From IMG/VR virus record IMGVR_UViG_3300030419_006795, positions 1 through 64,000 of that record: 64,000 bases of DNA. The stretch is one strand, 5' to 3'. Position numbers and translations under genes: made by a program. Of the stretch, positions 22,910 to 31,306 are shown in pieces (position 1 is the stretch's first letter; every line of letters starts with the position of its first letter). The DNA comes from a virus. Below the pieces are notes generated by a model, which did no database searches, had not been told where the DNA came from, and saw only the letters and a list, made by a program, of their open reading frames with translations.

Positions 22910-23031
22910 TTTGCCTCCTTGGCATTTCTAAAATTTTCAGCAATTATTTCTATTCCTATTCCTAATATAACCGCCGCGGCGACATATGCAAATATAAAAG
23001 ATGAAGTAATTCTGTCCTTAAGGCCTCTCAT
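22906..23031 (-). CDS. 41-residue single-pass membrane protein
   Basis: ATG 23031 opens MRGLKDRITSSFIFAYVAAA followed by VILGIGIEII and a short charged tail. It has one membrane helix with a positive N-terminus. The TGA overlaps the Dam-like ATG, and the start overlaps the stop of the basic 49-residue gene, so all three are coupled. It is below common gene-calling cut-offs. Function unknown. Confidence 0.6.
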   Translation of the reverse strand: MRGLKDRITSSFIFAYVAAAVILGIGIEIIAENFRNAKEAK

Positions 23032-23177
23032 CTTCCTTGGCCTCGGTACCTCTTTTTGTATTTCTTGTTACCACCATGGGGCCCGGGTGTGCCATATTTT
23101 GTTAATTGACTTGAGCCGATGCTTGTCTTCTTTTTCTTCTTGTTGTTTTTTCTATCATGATTTTTCTTAGACGACAT
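23028..23177 (-). CDS. 49-residue very basic protein
   Basis: AAGGAG lies 5 bases before ATG 23177. The frame reads MSSKKNHDRKNNKKKKKTSI, then GSSQLTKYGTPGPHGGNKKY and KKRYRGQGR. It has about 20 Lys/Arg of 49 residues and probably binds nucleic acid. It sits directly downstream of the DnaE-type polymerase gene. The family is not recognised. Confidence 0.6.
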   Translation of the reverse strand: MSSKKNHDRKNNKKKKKTSIGSSQLTKYGTPGPHGGNKKYKKRYRGQGR

Positions 23178-23186
23178 TGTTTCTCC

Positions 23187-26100
23187 TTATGCTAATAGTC
23201 TAAATGTTTTGCCAATCGCGTAGGTTGAAAAGCCCCAATTTTCATCGTAATTTAATCTCGCCATGTAAGGTCGATTTAAATTAATCTTATCTTTTTCGGG
23301 CTTCACTCCCCAACAGCGAATCTTTGTCAAATTATTGTTGCTGTCGATAACTTCAACAATCCAATACAGTTTGCCATTCTTTGTTTTTCTTGGTATAATT
23401 TTTCGAGGTATAAACCAACACACCTGAAGATCTTCGTCGAACTCAGAAATTGGTGGGACAAATTTCTCATTGAGTCGCTCAATTGTGTCAGCACCGATTA
23501 CAAGATTGATTGGGAATATGCCCGTCAAATCGGTTTTAAATTGTATAATCTCCTCTTCGCTAAAATCACCTTCGGGTCGATATGTTTCTATATTTTCGCC
23601 AAGCTTCTTAAGATTCTTTGGTCTGTCAACCACACATGCTGACCAGAAGTGCTTTCTGCCTGTGAATCTCTCGTCCATAAGGTTATCAAGTGCCCCGCCT
23701 CGACACAGAGCATCAAGAGATTTCTTATTTAGTTTGCTATAGACAACCTCGTCGTTAAACAGCAGAGACTCTGCATCATTAAAAGGGCGACAATTAAGAA
23801 TTTGCTCAATAGCGGACAAGCCCAAACCCTTAATGGATGTTAATGGTTGGATCAGAGTCTTGCCATCATCGCTGATTTCCCATACGGTACCGGACTTGTT
23901 AATATCCAAGGGCGCAATATCAAAACCATACTTCTGGGCAATATTTATTGCCTTTTCTTTTCGAACCTCGGGCTCCTTGTCCAAGAATGCTGCCATCCAT
24001 TCGGCAGGATAGTAATTCCACAACCATGCGCATTGAAACGATATCACACTGTATGAAACCGCATGCGACTTGTTAAAGCCGTAGCCAGAGAAATATTCAA
24101 ATTTATTCCACAATGAAGTTGCGTCGTCTAGCCTGATATCTTTCTTTGCGCAGCCACTAGTGAACTTGATCCTAAGCTGATCTTTTACTCCTCCCTTACC
24201 TGTTCCCTTCTTGGTCAACACCTTTCTCAACATGTTGCCTTCATCCAAACTTAGGCCACCAAGCTTGTTTGCCAATAGCGCAATTTGCTCCTGAAAGATT
24301 AGGAATCCGAACGTCTCCTGCGTGATGTCTCTTGCCTCGTCGGTCAGATACTTAATGTATTGTGGGTTTTCTTTTGCTTCCAAATATTCATCATGCACAC
24401 CGGCAGCTAATGGGCCCGGGCGATAGATAGAGGTGATGGCAGACAAGTCGATAATATTGCGTGGCTTAACTCTGGTGCAAAATTTCTGGGCGCCCTGCTC
24501 GGTAAACTGGAAGATACCAGCCCACTTGCCGGCATGAAAGATGTTTTCATATACCTCTTGATTATCAAAATTCAACACATCCGGGTGGAGATTCTCTGCA
24601 TAGTAATTGCTAACGTCTTCAAACGTGGGATTTTCGATATTGTGATGACGACGAAGGATGTGTTCAATGCAGCCCTCCATCATCTTAAGGGTCGACAACC
24701 CAAGCAAATCAAATTTAATAAAACCCATTGGCTCAAGGTGTCGGACGTTCTGGCCCTCTGACCATGGCGCCTGTCGCACACCGCCTGAGTTAATGAGCGG
24801 CATGCTTTGGTCCAGATCTTCAGCGATAACAACACCGCCGGCATGTCTAGAACAAGAGCGGACCTGACCAACCAATCCCTCAACGTGAGATTTAACGGCA
24901 GGATACTTCTGTAAGTATGCCTGCAGTGATGGGGAAAACTCCATGACCTCTTCCCAAGTTGGGTTATAGACACCAGCACGAACACCATGCTTTCTCTTGG
25001 CCTCGGGCGTGGCTTCACGGATCATAACAGAGGTGACGGTGTTGACCTCCGTAAACGGAATTCCATATAATTTTGAGATATCCTTAATTAAACTTTTGAG
25101 CTGCAATGTGTTCCAATTGGAAATTGGAGCTACACAGTCTTCGCCCCACATTTCAACCAGCCTCTCTTTGAGTGCCATGCTGTCGGATACATCATAGTCA
25201 ATATCAGGATAATCGGTCGCATCAGAGCGTAAAAATCTTGAGAATAGAAGGCCATGCTTGATTGGATCAATTTGGGTGATGCCCAGCGCATAGGCAACAA
25301 GAGAACCTGCGGCTGAGCCGCGGCCCGGGCCGGCTAGCATCATGCTGGCAGCCACATCGGCGATAGATTTCATTGTTAAAAAGTATTTTGAAAAGCCACG
25401 CTCATCAATCGTGTTCAATTCCATCTTAAGGCGGTCAGTGTATTTCTTGTTTTTATGTAGACCCCTCTCTTTCAAGCCCTCAAGCGCAAAGTTTACAAGC
25501 GCCTGTGTAGCTGTAAATCCTGCCGGCACAACAAATTCAGGCAATCGTACCGTGTTGTCTGGCAGGAAGTCTTCGATTCTATCGAACGCAATTCGATGCG
25601 TCTCTTGGATGCTGCTCAACACAACATCGTCATCATACTCAAACCCGGTTGATTTTGAGTAATCTTTATAACTTTGCCATATTTGATCGCCATTCTTTGG
25701 ATAAAGCTCATATCCAATTTCTTCAACTCCATCCGGAAGTTCAGATTCCTCATCGGCCCATGAGGGCCGGCCTTTACCAAGCCAACCAAGACGCTTGTAA
25801 AGCTCTCTGTCCTTCCAAGCGTCAGGGTTGGGGTAATGGCTGTCGGCTGTTGTGATCAGTCCAACGCCAAACTCTTGAGCAACTTGAATTACAAATTGAT
25901 TAAGTTCATGCTGCTCGTTGATGTTGTTCCATTGTATCTCGGCATACCACCTATCACCGAAAATGTCGACCATACGTCGAGTGGACTCACGCATAGCGTC
26001 GAGCACTGCTTCAGGGCCCTCTTCTCTATTTTCCCAATAGTTTCCAGCGTACACCCCGCCAAGACAAGCAGAGGAAGCAATGATACCTTCATTGTATTTT

Positions 26101-26621
26101 TTAAGAAGCGCATAATCAATACGGGGATATCGATAAAAATTCTCAGCCTTGTAAGATTCCGATACTAATTTAAATAGGTTGTTTAATCCAGTCTGGTTCT
26201 GCGCCAACAGAACAAGGTGGCGACGGCGGCGCAAAATGTCTTGTGTTTTTTTGCTGTTGCCCTCATCTTCGACGGTTGCGCCGGATTGTTCGTCTTTCTT
26301 TATTGAGCGAGCTGCCTTCTTGTCTTCCATGGCTTGTTCATACGCTTCACGCCACTCAGATATCGACGGCGTAAAGTACGCTTCGCATCCAAAAATAGGC
26401 TTAAATTTCTTGCCGGCCTCTTGCATCTTCTTGGCATGCAACACTTGATATGCCAAACCATTCATGTTGCCATGGTCAGTGAGAGCCAAGGCATCACAGC
26501 CATTATCGTATGCAAAATCCATATGGGCCTGCGGATATCCGATAGCATCAAAAAGCGAGCCGGCAACACTGTGGGCGTGTAGTCCTACAAACTTTATTTC
26601 TGAATTGGTTCTATTCTTCAT
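23187..26621 (-). CDS. dnaE: DNA polymerase III alpha subunit (family C, DnaE type)
   Basis: The 1144-residue protein is a nearly full-length DnaE. The PHP domain has HAHS (15-18), TDHGN (48-52), GCEAYF (78-83), a His at about 135 and TTADSHYP (258-264). These ligands look intact, so metal-dependent proofreading is plausible. The palm has GPGRGSAAGS (431-440) and the catalytic PDIDYD (Asp473, Asp475, Asp477), with the third Asp probably in FIKFDLLGL. The C-terminal 100 residues resemble the OB domain. This would be a replicative polymerase. A family A polymerase is also encoded at 37927-39111. A basic 49-residue gene follows it. Confidence 0.95.
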   Translation of the reverse strand: MKNRTNSEIKFVGLHAHSVAGSLFDAIGYPQAHMDFAYDNGCDALALTDHGNMNGLAYQVLHAKKMQEAGKKFKPIFGCEAYFTPSISEWREAYEQAMEDKKAARSIKKDEQSGATVEDEGNSKKTQDILRRRRHLVLLAQNQTGLNNLFKLVSESYKAENFYRYPRIDYALLKKYNEGIIASSACLGGVYAGNYWENREEGPEAVLDAMRESTRRMVDIFGDRWYAEIQWNNINEQHELNQFVIQVAQEFGVGLITTADSHYPNPDAWKDRELYKRLGWLGKGRPSWADEESELPDGVEEIGYELYPKNGDQIWQSYKDYSKSTGFEYDDDVVLSSIQETHRIAFDRIEDFLPDNTVRLPEFVVPAGFTATQALVNFALEGLKERGLHKNKKYTDRLKMELNTIDERGFSKYFLTMKSIADVAASMMLAGPGRGSAAGSLVAYALGITQIDPIKHGLLFSRFLRSDATDYPDIDYDVSDSMALKERLVEMWGEDCVAPISNWNTLQLKSLIKDISKLYGIPFTEVNTVTSVMIREATPEAKRKHGVRAGVYNPTWEEVMEFSPSLQAYLQKYPAVKSHVEGLVGQVRSCSRHAGGVVIAEDLDQSMPLINSGGVRQAPWSEGQNVRHLEPMGFIKFDLLGLSTLKMMEGCIEHILRRHHNIENPTFEDVSNYYAENLHPDVLNFDNQEVYENIFHAGKWAGIFQFTEQGAQKFCTRVKPRNIIDLSAITSIYRPGPLAAGVHDEYLEAKENPQYIKYLTDEARDITQETFGFLIFQEQIALLANKLGGLSLDEGNMLRKVLTKKGTGKGGVKDQLRIKFTSGCAKKDIRLDDATSLWNKFEYFSGYGFNKSHAVSYSVISFQCAWLWNYYPAEWMAAFLDKEPEVRKEKAINIAQKYGFDIAPLDINKSGTVWEISDDGKTLIQPLTSIKGLGLSAIEQILNCRPFNDAESLLFNDEVVYSKLNKKSLDALCRGGALDNLMDERFTGRKHFWSACVVDRPKNLKKLGENIETYRPEGDFSEEEIIQFKTDLTGIFPINLVIGADTIERLNEKFVPPISEFDEDLQVCWFIPRKIIPRKTKNGKLYWIVEVIDSNNNLTKIRCWGVKPEKDKINLNRPYMARLNYDENWGFSTYAIGKTFRLLA

Positions 26622-26862
26622 CTTTTTCCTGTTTCTTTTTTTTATTAACTGGGTTTAAATTTTCGAGGAGTGATTCCGTTACGATGTGTTCTTCATCCCC
26701 GCAGAGAACAACCCATCTATCATATAGATAATATCCTTTTTCGGGCAACTTGTCAACCTTTTTTATGAGTATACCTACTTTTGTTTCATTGATTGGAAAT
26801 ACGTCAGGAAGACCCATCGGGGCCGGGAACCTGACAAGATCACCTTTCTGAAACTTTTTCAT
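26611..26862 (-). CDS. Tiny GDLV protein
   Basis: From ATG 26862 the 83-residue protein reads MKKFQKGDLVRFPAPMGLPD, then VGILIKKVDK and a YLYDRWVVLCG strand, with a Lys/Glu-rich tail. The GDLV, G-I-L and W-V-V pattern matches the other tiny proteins. The longer frame to 26925 lies inside the next gene upstream. Function unknown; a small SH3/KOW-like fold is inferred. Confidence 0.6.
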   Translation of the reverse strand: MKKFQKGDLVRFPAPMGLPDVFPINETKVGILIKKVDKLPEKGYYLYDRWVVLCGDEEHIVTESLLENLNPVNKKKKQEKDEE

Positions 26863-27715
26863 GTAATTTATTTCTCTTTGTTGTCTTCCTAAAAGATTCG
26901 CTAGGGAGAGCAATACTGCATTCACTAGCGATGTACTCTCTATAATTACTCCAAGAATCGATAGGGAAGTACCACGGAAGAGAAATAATTTCTTTTTTTT
27001 CCAATGTTAGCTCATTAAAGACGGTTTTGAGATCAAAATTTCTAGCAGACCACCTTTCTTCCGCAGAGAGGCGCTGGGTCGGATACTTATCGCCGGGCGC
27101 TGGCGGGTGATAGCTTCTAGTGGTGCTGTCGTTGACGTGACTCCTGCATCTTTTAAAGTCCTCGCCATTAAACGTAAATCCAAGATATTCGTTATCTTTT
27201 ACCGTCTTTCCGTTATAATTTATAATCACGTTTGTTTCTGGATCTATTATTTGCGCACGGTATGACCTTATTTCATTTGGCTCATAAACTCCGTAAGGAA
27301 AAGCGCAATAATACTTATGGGGAGTTAGCCAGTTACTAATAGAATTAGAGGTGGTGTATGACACATACGCCCCATAAAGTATGCTCCAGCCTAGGCTGTC
27401 GCGACGATCACGATCTTTTGGGTGGACCGGCACGTAGTAGATTGGAATCTCTTTTCTAGATTCGGTCGGATATCGATCATGTGTGCGGCCATACCAAACC
27501 GGATCTTGAATCCATTCGCCCACCCTGCTTTTAATAAGCGGTTGCATATCATTATTTGCAACCACCCAAATTGTCTGACATCCGGCCATGGCGCACTCGT
27601 AAACTGCCCTCTCAATCGCTGTGTAGTTTTGATCGAGGGGCATCAAGCAATCGTGCCAATCGAAGCCAAAGTTAAATTTTGCGCCGGCGACTGGCACAAT
27701 ACCCGCTAAATGCAT
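26840..27715 (-). CDS. Nucleotide-sugar transferase-like protein
   Basis: The 291-residue protein starts MHLAGIVPVAGAKFNFGFDW and continues with HDCLMPLDQNYTAIERAVYE and AGCQTIWVVANNDMQPLIK. This follows the layout of sugar-nucleotide transferases (N-terminal substrate loop, then a helix and a strand ending in VAN/D). The canonical GGxGTR loop is replaced by VAGAKFNFGF. The C-terminal half has no known motif. Homologues of this kind are common in marine T4-like phages, by recollection. It may belong to a glycan or nucleotide modification route with the gene just upstream. Confidence 0.55.
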   Translation of the reverse strand: MHLAGIVPVAGAKFNFGFDWHDCLMPLDQNYTAIERAVYECAMAGCQTIWVVANNDMQPLIKSRVGEWIQDPVWYGRTHDRYPTESRKEIPIYYVPVHPKDRDRRDSLGWSILYGAYVSYTTSNSISNWLTPHKYYCAFPYGVYEPNEIRSYRAQIIDPETNVIINYNGKTVKDNEYLGFTFNGEDFKRCRSHVNDSTTRSYHPPAPGDKYPTQRLSAEERWSARNFDLKTVFNELTLEKKEIISLPWYFPIDSWSNYREYIASECSIALPSESFRKTTKRNKLHEKVSER

Positions 27716-28590
27716 AATTTTCTCACAGTATTTGCAATTTTATCATTTGCTGGCGCCATGCCTATGAGTAGATCAAATTCAGATTTTTTATTATTTACTA
27801 TTGATGCACTTTCCACAATGTCCGGCGAATTAAGTGGGAACCTATCGCGTCTTAAGCATGATGTCTTAATCGCATAATATTTATTTTTGCCTGTTTTCTT
27901 ATCGACTCCATTTGAGGCACCGCGCATTCCATGTTTTTTCATTACATCTTCCGCCTTAAATCTTGCATATGTATCTGAGCATTCAAAAGCATCAAGGTCG
28001 CTTTCGTCAATAAATGAAATGGCGCACATATCTTTAATTTTTGACGGCACCCTTGCTGAATCATAAAACCAAAGTTTTGAAACAAATTGATCTTCCGTCT
28101 CAATCAAATCAACATCATGGCGGCCGCCTGAGTGTATAGATATCCAATCAAGTATCAAAAAACGATTTGGCTCTTTCTTAATTTTTAGATTAGTTTTTTG
28201 ACCGTCAAACACAACTGCTTTGTTAAAATTGACTGTTGTGATTTTTGAGTATTCGTTAAATATCTTCAGTTCGTTTTCCGTGAATCTTAGCGAATCTGCA
28301 ATGTGAGCCGTCGGCATAAGCCCACAAAGATTCAATATAAAATACAGCTTCTCCCACAGGGCCAATTTTTGCTGACCTAGCGAGAGAGGCCCCGACGGGG
28401 TGTTAAGGGTTCTTGGCGGATCCAGTAAAAAATCTATATCTTGTTTATCTTTAAAATAATCAAATTTGTGTGGCTTATTGTTGCCCACAGAAAACACTGG
28501 GGCGCCTGTGGTGAAAGAATACATCAGTGCACCCAGAGAGGCTCCGATCACTATTTCATCGTAGAATAAATTATGTAGGGTACTATTCAC
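27706..28590 (-). CDS. Hypothetical protein with Rossmann-like N-terminus
   Basis: The 294-residue protein is taken from GTG 28590, which overlaps the upstream stop (GTGAATAG); an ATG at 28632 without SD is the alternative. Early on it has YDEIVIGASLGALMYSFTTG, a strand-Gly-x-Gly-x-x-Gly-like turn (GASLGA), as in dinucleotide-binding folds. This could mean a flavoprotein or a UDP-galactopyranose-mutase-like protein, but no second motif confirms it. It is next to the nucleotidyltransferase-like gene and overlaps it. Confidence 0.45.
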   Translation of the reverse strand: MNSTLHNLFYDEIVIGASLGALMYSFTTGAPVFSVGNNKPHKFDYFKDKQDIDFLLDPPRTLNTPSGPLSLGQQKLALWEKLYFILNLCGLMPTAHIADSLRFTENELKIFNEYSKITTVNFNKAVVFDGQKTNLKIKKEPNRFLILDWISIHSGGRHDVDLIETEDQFVSKLWFYDSARVPSKIKDMCAISFIDESDLDAFECSDTYARFKAEDVMKKHGMRGASNGVDKKTGKNKYYAIKTSCLRRDRFPLNSPDIVESASIVNNKKSEFDLLIGMAPANDKIANTVRKLCI

Positions 28591-28804
28591 CCTCAATTTC
28601 TTTCTTGTGGTCGATAATCGAAGAGATGGCATCTGTTAAGGTGGAAGGATCGGTTCCACCTATACAAAAATAACCCTTAGTCGAGGGGGCCTCGATGCTT
28701 GCCTGAAATTTTACAATGTTAATAGAATCAAGCAGGTCCAGTATCCTTCTTCCGTGGGCCTCGGAGTCATATTCAATTATCAACTTTGTAAAACTTAATT
28801 TCAT
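28583..28804 (-). CDS. Small hypothetical protein
   Basis: The 73-residue protein begins MKLSFTKLIIEYDSEAHGRR and has a strand-helix-strand layout with a helix ending in DAISSIIDHKKEIEGE. Its ATG overlaps the stop of the GroES-like gene (ATGA, 28804-28801). Family not recognised. Confidence 0.5.
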   Translation of the reverse strand: MKLSFTKLIIEYDSEAHGRRILDLLDSINIVKFQASIEAPSTKGYFCIGGTDPSTLTDAISSIIDHKKEIEGE

Positions 28805-29091
28805 GATTGAGCCACATCTTGCAGCACACCATAGACATAGTTTTCCAAAACAACTGTAAAAACGTCGGAGCCATTTTTCAGTTCTTGGACCATGTTAGTA
28901 TCAACAATCACAAGATCGCCCTCCAACAACATCAAATTACAGTCTAGGGCAGATTTTAAAACCCTACAAGTTGTAAAGGGGGTCTTTTTTTGCGTGTATT
29001 CCTCCGGGAGTAAAATATCGCTTTGTTCGGGACTAGCTGCTTCCTGTTGCACCTCTACCCAAACATGTCTGTTTACAGGATTAAATTTCAT
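28801..29091 (-). CDS. GroES/gp31-like co-chaperonin
   Basis: The 96-residue protein has the Cpn10 order: NPVNRHVWVEVQ (first strand), ILLPEEYTQKKTPFTTCRVL in place of the mobile loop and roof, LLEGDLVIVDTNMVQEL, and the terminal strand VVLENYVYGVL. It resembles T4 gp31 and marine phage co-chaperonins more than host GroES. It is likely the lid for the phage GroEL at 13413-14984, although the two genes are 14 kb apart. GAGGT precedes the ATG, which overlaps the end of the 29081-29314 gene. Confidence 0.75.
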   Translation of the reverse strand: MKFNPVNRHVWVEVQQEAASPEQSDILLPEEYTQKKTPFTTCRVLKSALDCNLMLLEGDLVIVDTNMVQELKNGSDVFTVVLENYVYGVLQDVAQS

Positions 29092-29314
29092 TTTTTACCT
29101 CTTTTAAAATTGTGTTTTCGTGTATCTTATATTCTTTTTGAGTCAAAAAGATATCTTCTCTGGTATTACAATGCCTGCAGTACATGGTCATGTGTACATT
29201 GTTGCCTTGAGTTGACCTTACGTTTCCTGCAGGAATCCAGTAACACTCGTTTCCATTTGCCTTGCACCTTCTCTTTAAAAACCTCGCGTCCATCAAATGA
29301 TTAAAATTTCCCAA
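29081..29314 (-). CDS. Small Cys/His-rich protein
   Basis: The 77-residue product has Cys at about 17 and 24 plus YCRHCNTREDIF near 46, with several His, and may bind zinc. I take the TTG at 29314 as start because GAGG stands 6 bases upstream. ATG 29293 is the alternative. It lies between the RNR gene and the co-chaperonin gene in one operon. Confidence 0.5.
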   Translation of the reverse strand: MGNFNHLMDARFLKRRCKANGNECYWIPAGNVRSTQGNNVHMTMYCRHCNTREDIFLTQKEYKIHENTILKEVKNEI

Positions 29315-29322
29315 CTAACACC

Positions 29323-31305
29323 TCACATTATCGTGCACGAATCATTTGTGCAAAATTTGGAACCAACGCCGCCTTGATCGGTATCAACTCTACTAATTGG
29401 CTTAATTCTACTCACCATCTCATCATAAAGTTCCTTGCTAATTGGCTCATATGGCGCCTGCTTGTATCCCGTTTCTTCATATTTCAAGAACGACACGGCC
29501 TTTAGTCTTGTCTCATACATTTCAAGTGCCTCTTTTATATTATGTGCCTCTTCAGGCTTAAATGTCACAGTAATTGAAACGGAGTTGTCGGCCCAATAGT
29601 GTTGGTATTGTGCTGCAATTTCAAGCTGCTCCCATAAGGAAACATCCCTTTTACCTTTTACGTAGTATGGCTCATGCACTGGAAACTCCACGCAGACGGT
29701 ATTCGGAGAATACTCATCATTTTCAATAGTATAGCCGGCTTCTTTCAAATTGTCAAGTAAATCTGAATCTTTTCCAAATCTAATTCGTCTAATATAGTAT
29801 TCATTTTCAGGAAAGTGAATTCCGGGGGTCGATCCATTCAACAAGGAAACAGTGCCCGAAGGTTTAATGCTAGTCATCCTGATCGATCTTGGAACACACA
29901 GCCAGTTAGAATATTCTTTATCCAAGTCGCGAATGTGATCATAGGCGTTATCGCACCAATTTAAAATTTCACGGCGGCCGAACTTATTAAATGCCTGAAC
30001 AACGCCCGACTGGGACAATCCGATTCTTCGGTTTTTCAACATGATCGCATTTGTCTCTGGCCAGTGAGTGTTGATTAGCGTTACAGTCTTGCCATAAAGA
30101 TAGGCGATCTTGAGCGTCTTAAGGTAATCATCATAATCCTCATGTTTTGCAGGATAAGTCTCAACCAAACAACACAATTCGGCATCTTCTAGCTGCTGCT
30201 CAACGCATGGATTGAAGCCAACCACGTTAATATCATCGTATTTTGTACCGTCCTTAAATCTTCCGCGAGTTCTGGCGTTGTCTAGCCAAATATAGCCCGG
30301 CTCACCATTGATTTGACTTTGCTCTGCATGCCAAGTATAGTCCATCCCCACTTTTGCATGGAAGGAGTTGTTTGAGTTCCATCGATGGTGGTATAGTTTC
30401 TCCTGATCGTTCTTCATCATGAGATATTGCATGTCATCATGACTGCCAATGGCCAGTGCGGCTGATCGGCGCACATTGCCAGACACAACGCAACGGCCAA
30501 TAAGGTTTTGCGTGTCAACCAGATCTGTTGAGGTGATAGGCTGACCAACTCTAGAGTTGTATAGCTCTGTTAGTGACTCATGGAGTTCTTTCAGGGGCCC
30601 ATGACCGCTTGAGGTTCCACCAAAGCCGCGGATTGGCGCGCCAAATGGCCTAATAGCAGAATAATCAAATTGTGGCACTTTAGCGCCAAAGTAAAAGCCA
30701 TCCAACAGCATTCTGACCGACTCTACCCAGCCTTCTCGGCTGTCTGGGATTGTATGTAATTCGCTTGTCCATTCTGGCTCTTTGATGATTGCTGAGTCAG
30801 CGCCCTTGGTGTCGAAGCCTACGCCTATCCCCACCATCAAGGCATCCATAATCCATGCAAAAAGGTACCCGCCCTTTGTGGATATATCCTTCGTCGATCT
30901 AAAAGCACAGTTAAACAATGCGGCGCCGGTTCTTTCCTCAATAAATTTGGTGCCCATCATCCACAGGCCGCGGCCGGGAGGGGTCCACTTCAAAGTAAAA
31001 AGTCTGTCATATGCATCTTTGGCGGTTTTTTGTGCTTTCGCATCGTTCCACTCAAGACCTAAAGTTCGCACGTGCTGCTTTTGTACAGTGAACATCCCCT
31101 CGATAACGCGTCGGCATGTTTGGTACCACTCTTCCGTTCCAGAAGTATCAGGATCAAATTCACTCAAGCGGCGAGAATACGTCCTTTTAAACGTAACATA
31201 CCCCAAGGGTCCCCATGGGACTTCTTTCTCCTTATACTGTTCAATAAAGCTTTCTGATAAACGAAAGCGGCGAATAGTCGCCGATTCTATGGTACCAAGA
31301 TTCAT
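29323..31305 (-). CDS. nrdJ: Class II (B12-dependent) ribonucleotide reductase
   Basis: The 660-residue protein has the layout of monomeric adenosylcobalamin-dependent reductases. Features include the PWGPLGYVTFKRTYSR start, PGRGLWMMGT, the substrate Cys region ALFNCAF, GVGVGFDTKGAD-type loops, NPCVEQQLEDAELCCL with the thiyl-radical Cys region, and MTSIKPSGTVSLLNGSTPG. The C-terminal redox pair is in KFCTNDSCTIM. It makes deoxynucleotides from host nucleotides and needs cobalamin but no oxygen. Glutaredoxin and thioredoxin genes in the window may reduce it. GGAGG lies 7 bases before the ATG, overlapping the stop of the helicase gene. Confidence 0.93.
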   Translation of the reverse strand: MNLGTIESATIRRFRLSESFIEQYKEKEVPWGPLGYVTFKRTYSRRLSEFDPDTSGTEEWYQTCRRVIEGMFTVQKQHVRTLGLEWNDAKAQKTAKDAYDRLFTLKWTPPGRGLWMMGTKFIEERTGAALFNCAFRSTKDISTKGGYLFAWIMDALMVGIGVGFDTKGADSAIIKEPEWTSELHTIPDSREGWVESVRMLLDGFYFGAKVPQFDYSAIRPFGAPIRGFGGTSSGHGPLKELHESLTELYNSRVGQPITSTDLVDTQNLIGRCVVSGNVRRSAALAIGSHDDMQYLMMKNDQEKLYHHRWNSNNSFHAKVGMDYTWHAEQSQINGEPGYIWLDNARTRGRFKDGTKYDDINVVGFNPCVEQQLEDAELCCLVETYPAKHEDYDDYLKTLKIAYLYGKTVTLINTHWPETNAIMLKNRRIGLSQSGVVQAFNKFGRREILNWCDNAYDHIRDLDKEYSNWLCVPRSIRMTSIKPSGTVSLLNGSTPGIHFPENEYYIRRIRFGKDSDLLDNLKEAGYTIENDEYSPNTVCVEFPVHEPYYVKGKRDVSLWEQLEIAAQYQHYWADNSVSITVTFKPEEAHNIKEALEMYETRLKAVSFLKYEETGYKQAPYEPISKELYDEMVSRIKPISRVDTDQGGVGSKFCTNDSCTIM

Positions 31306-31306
31306 A

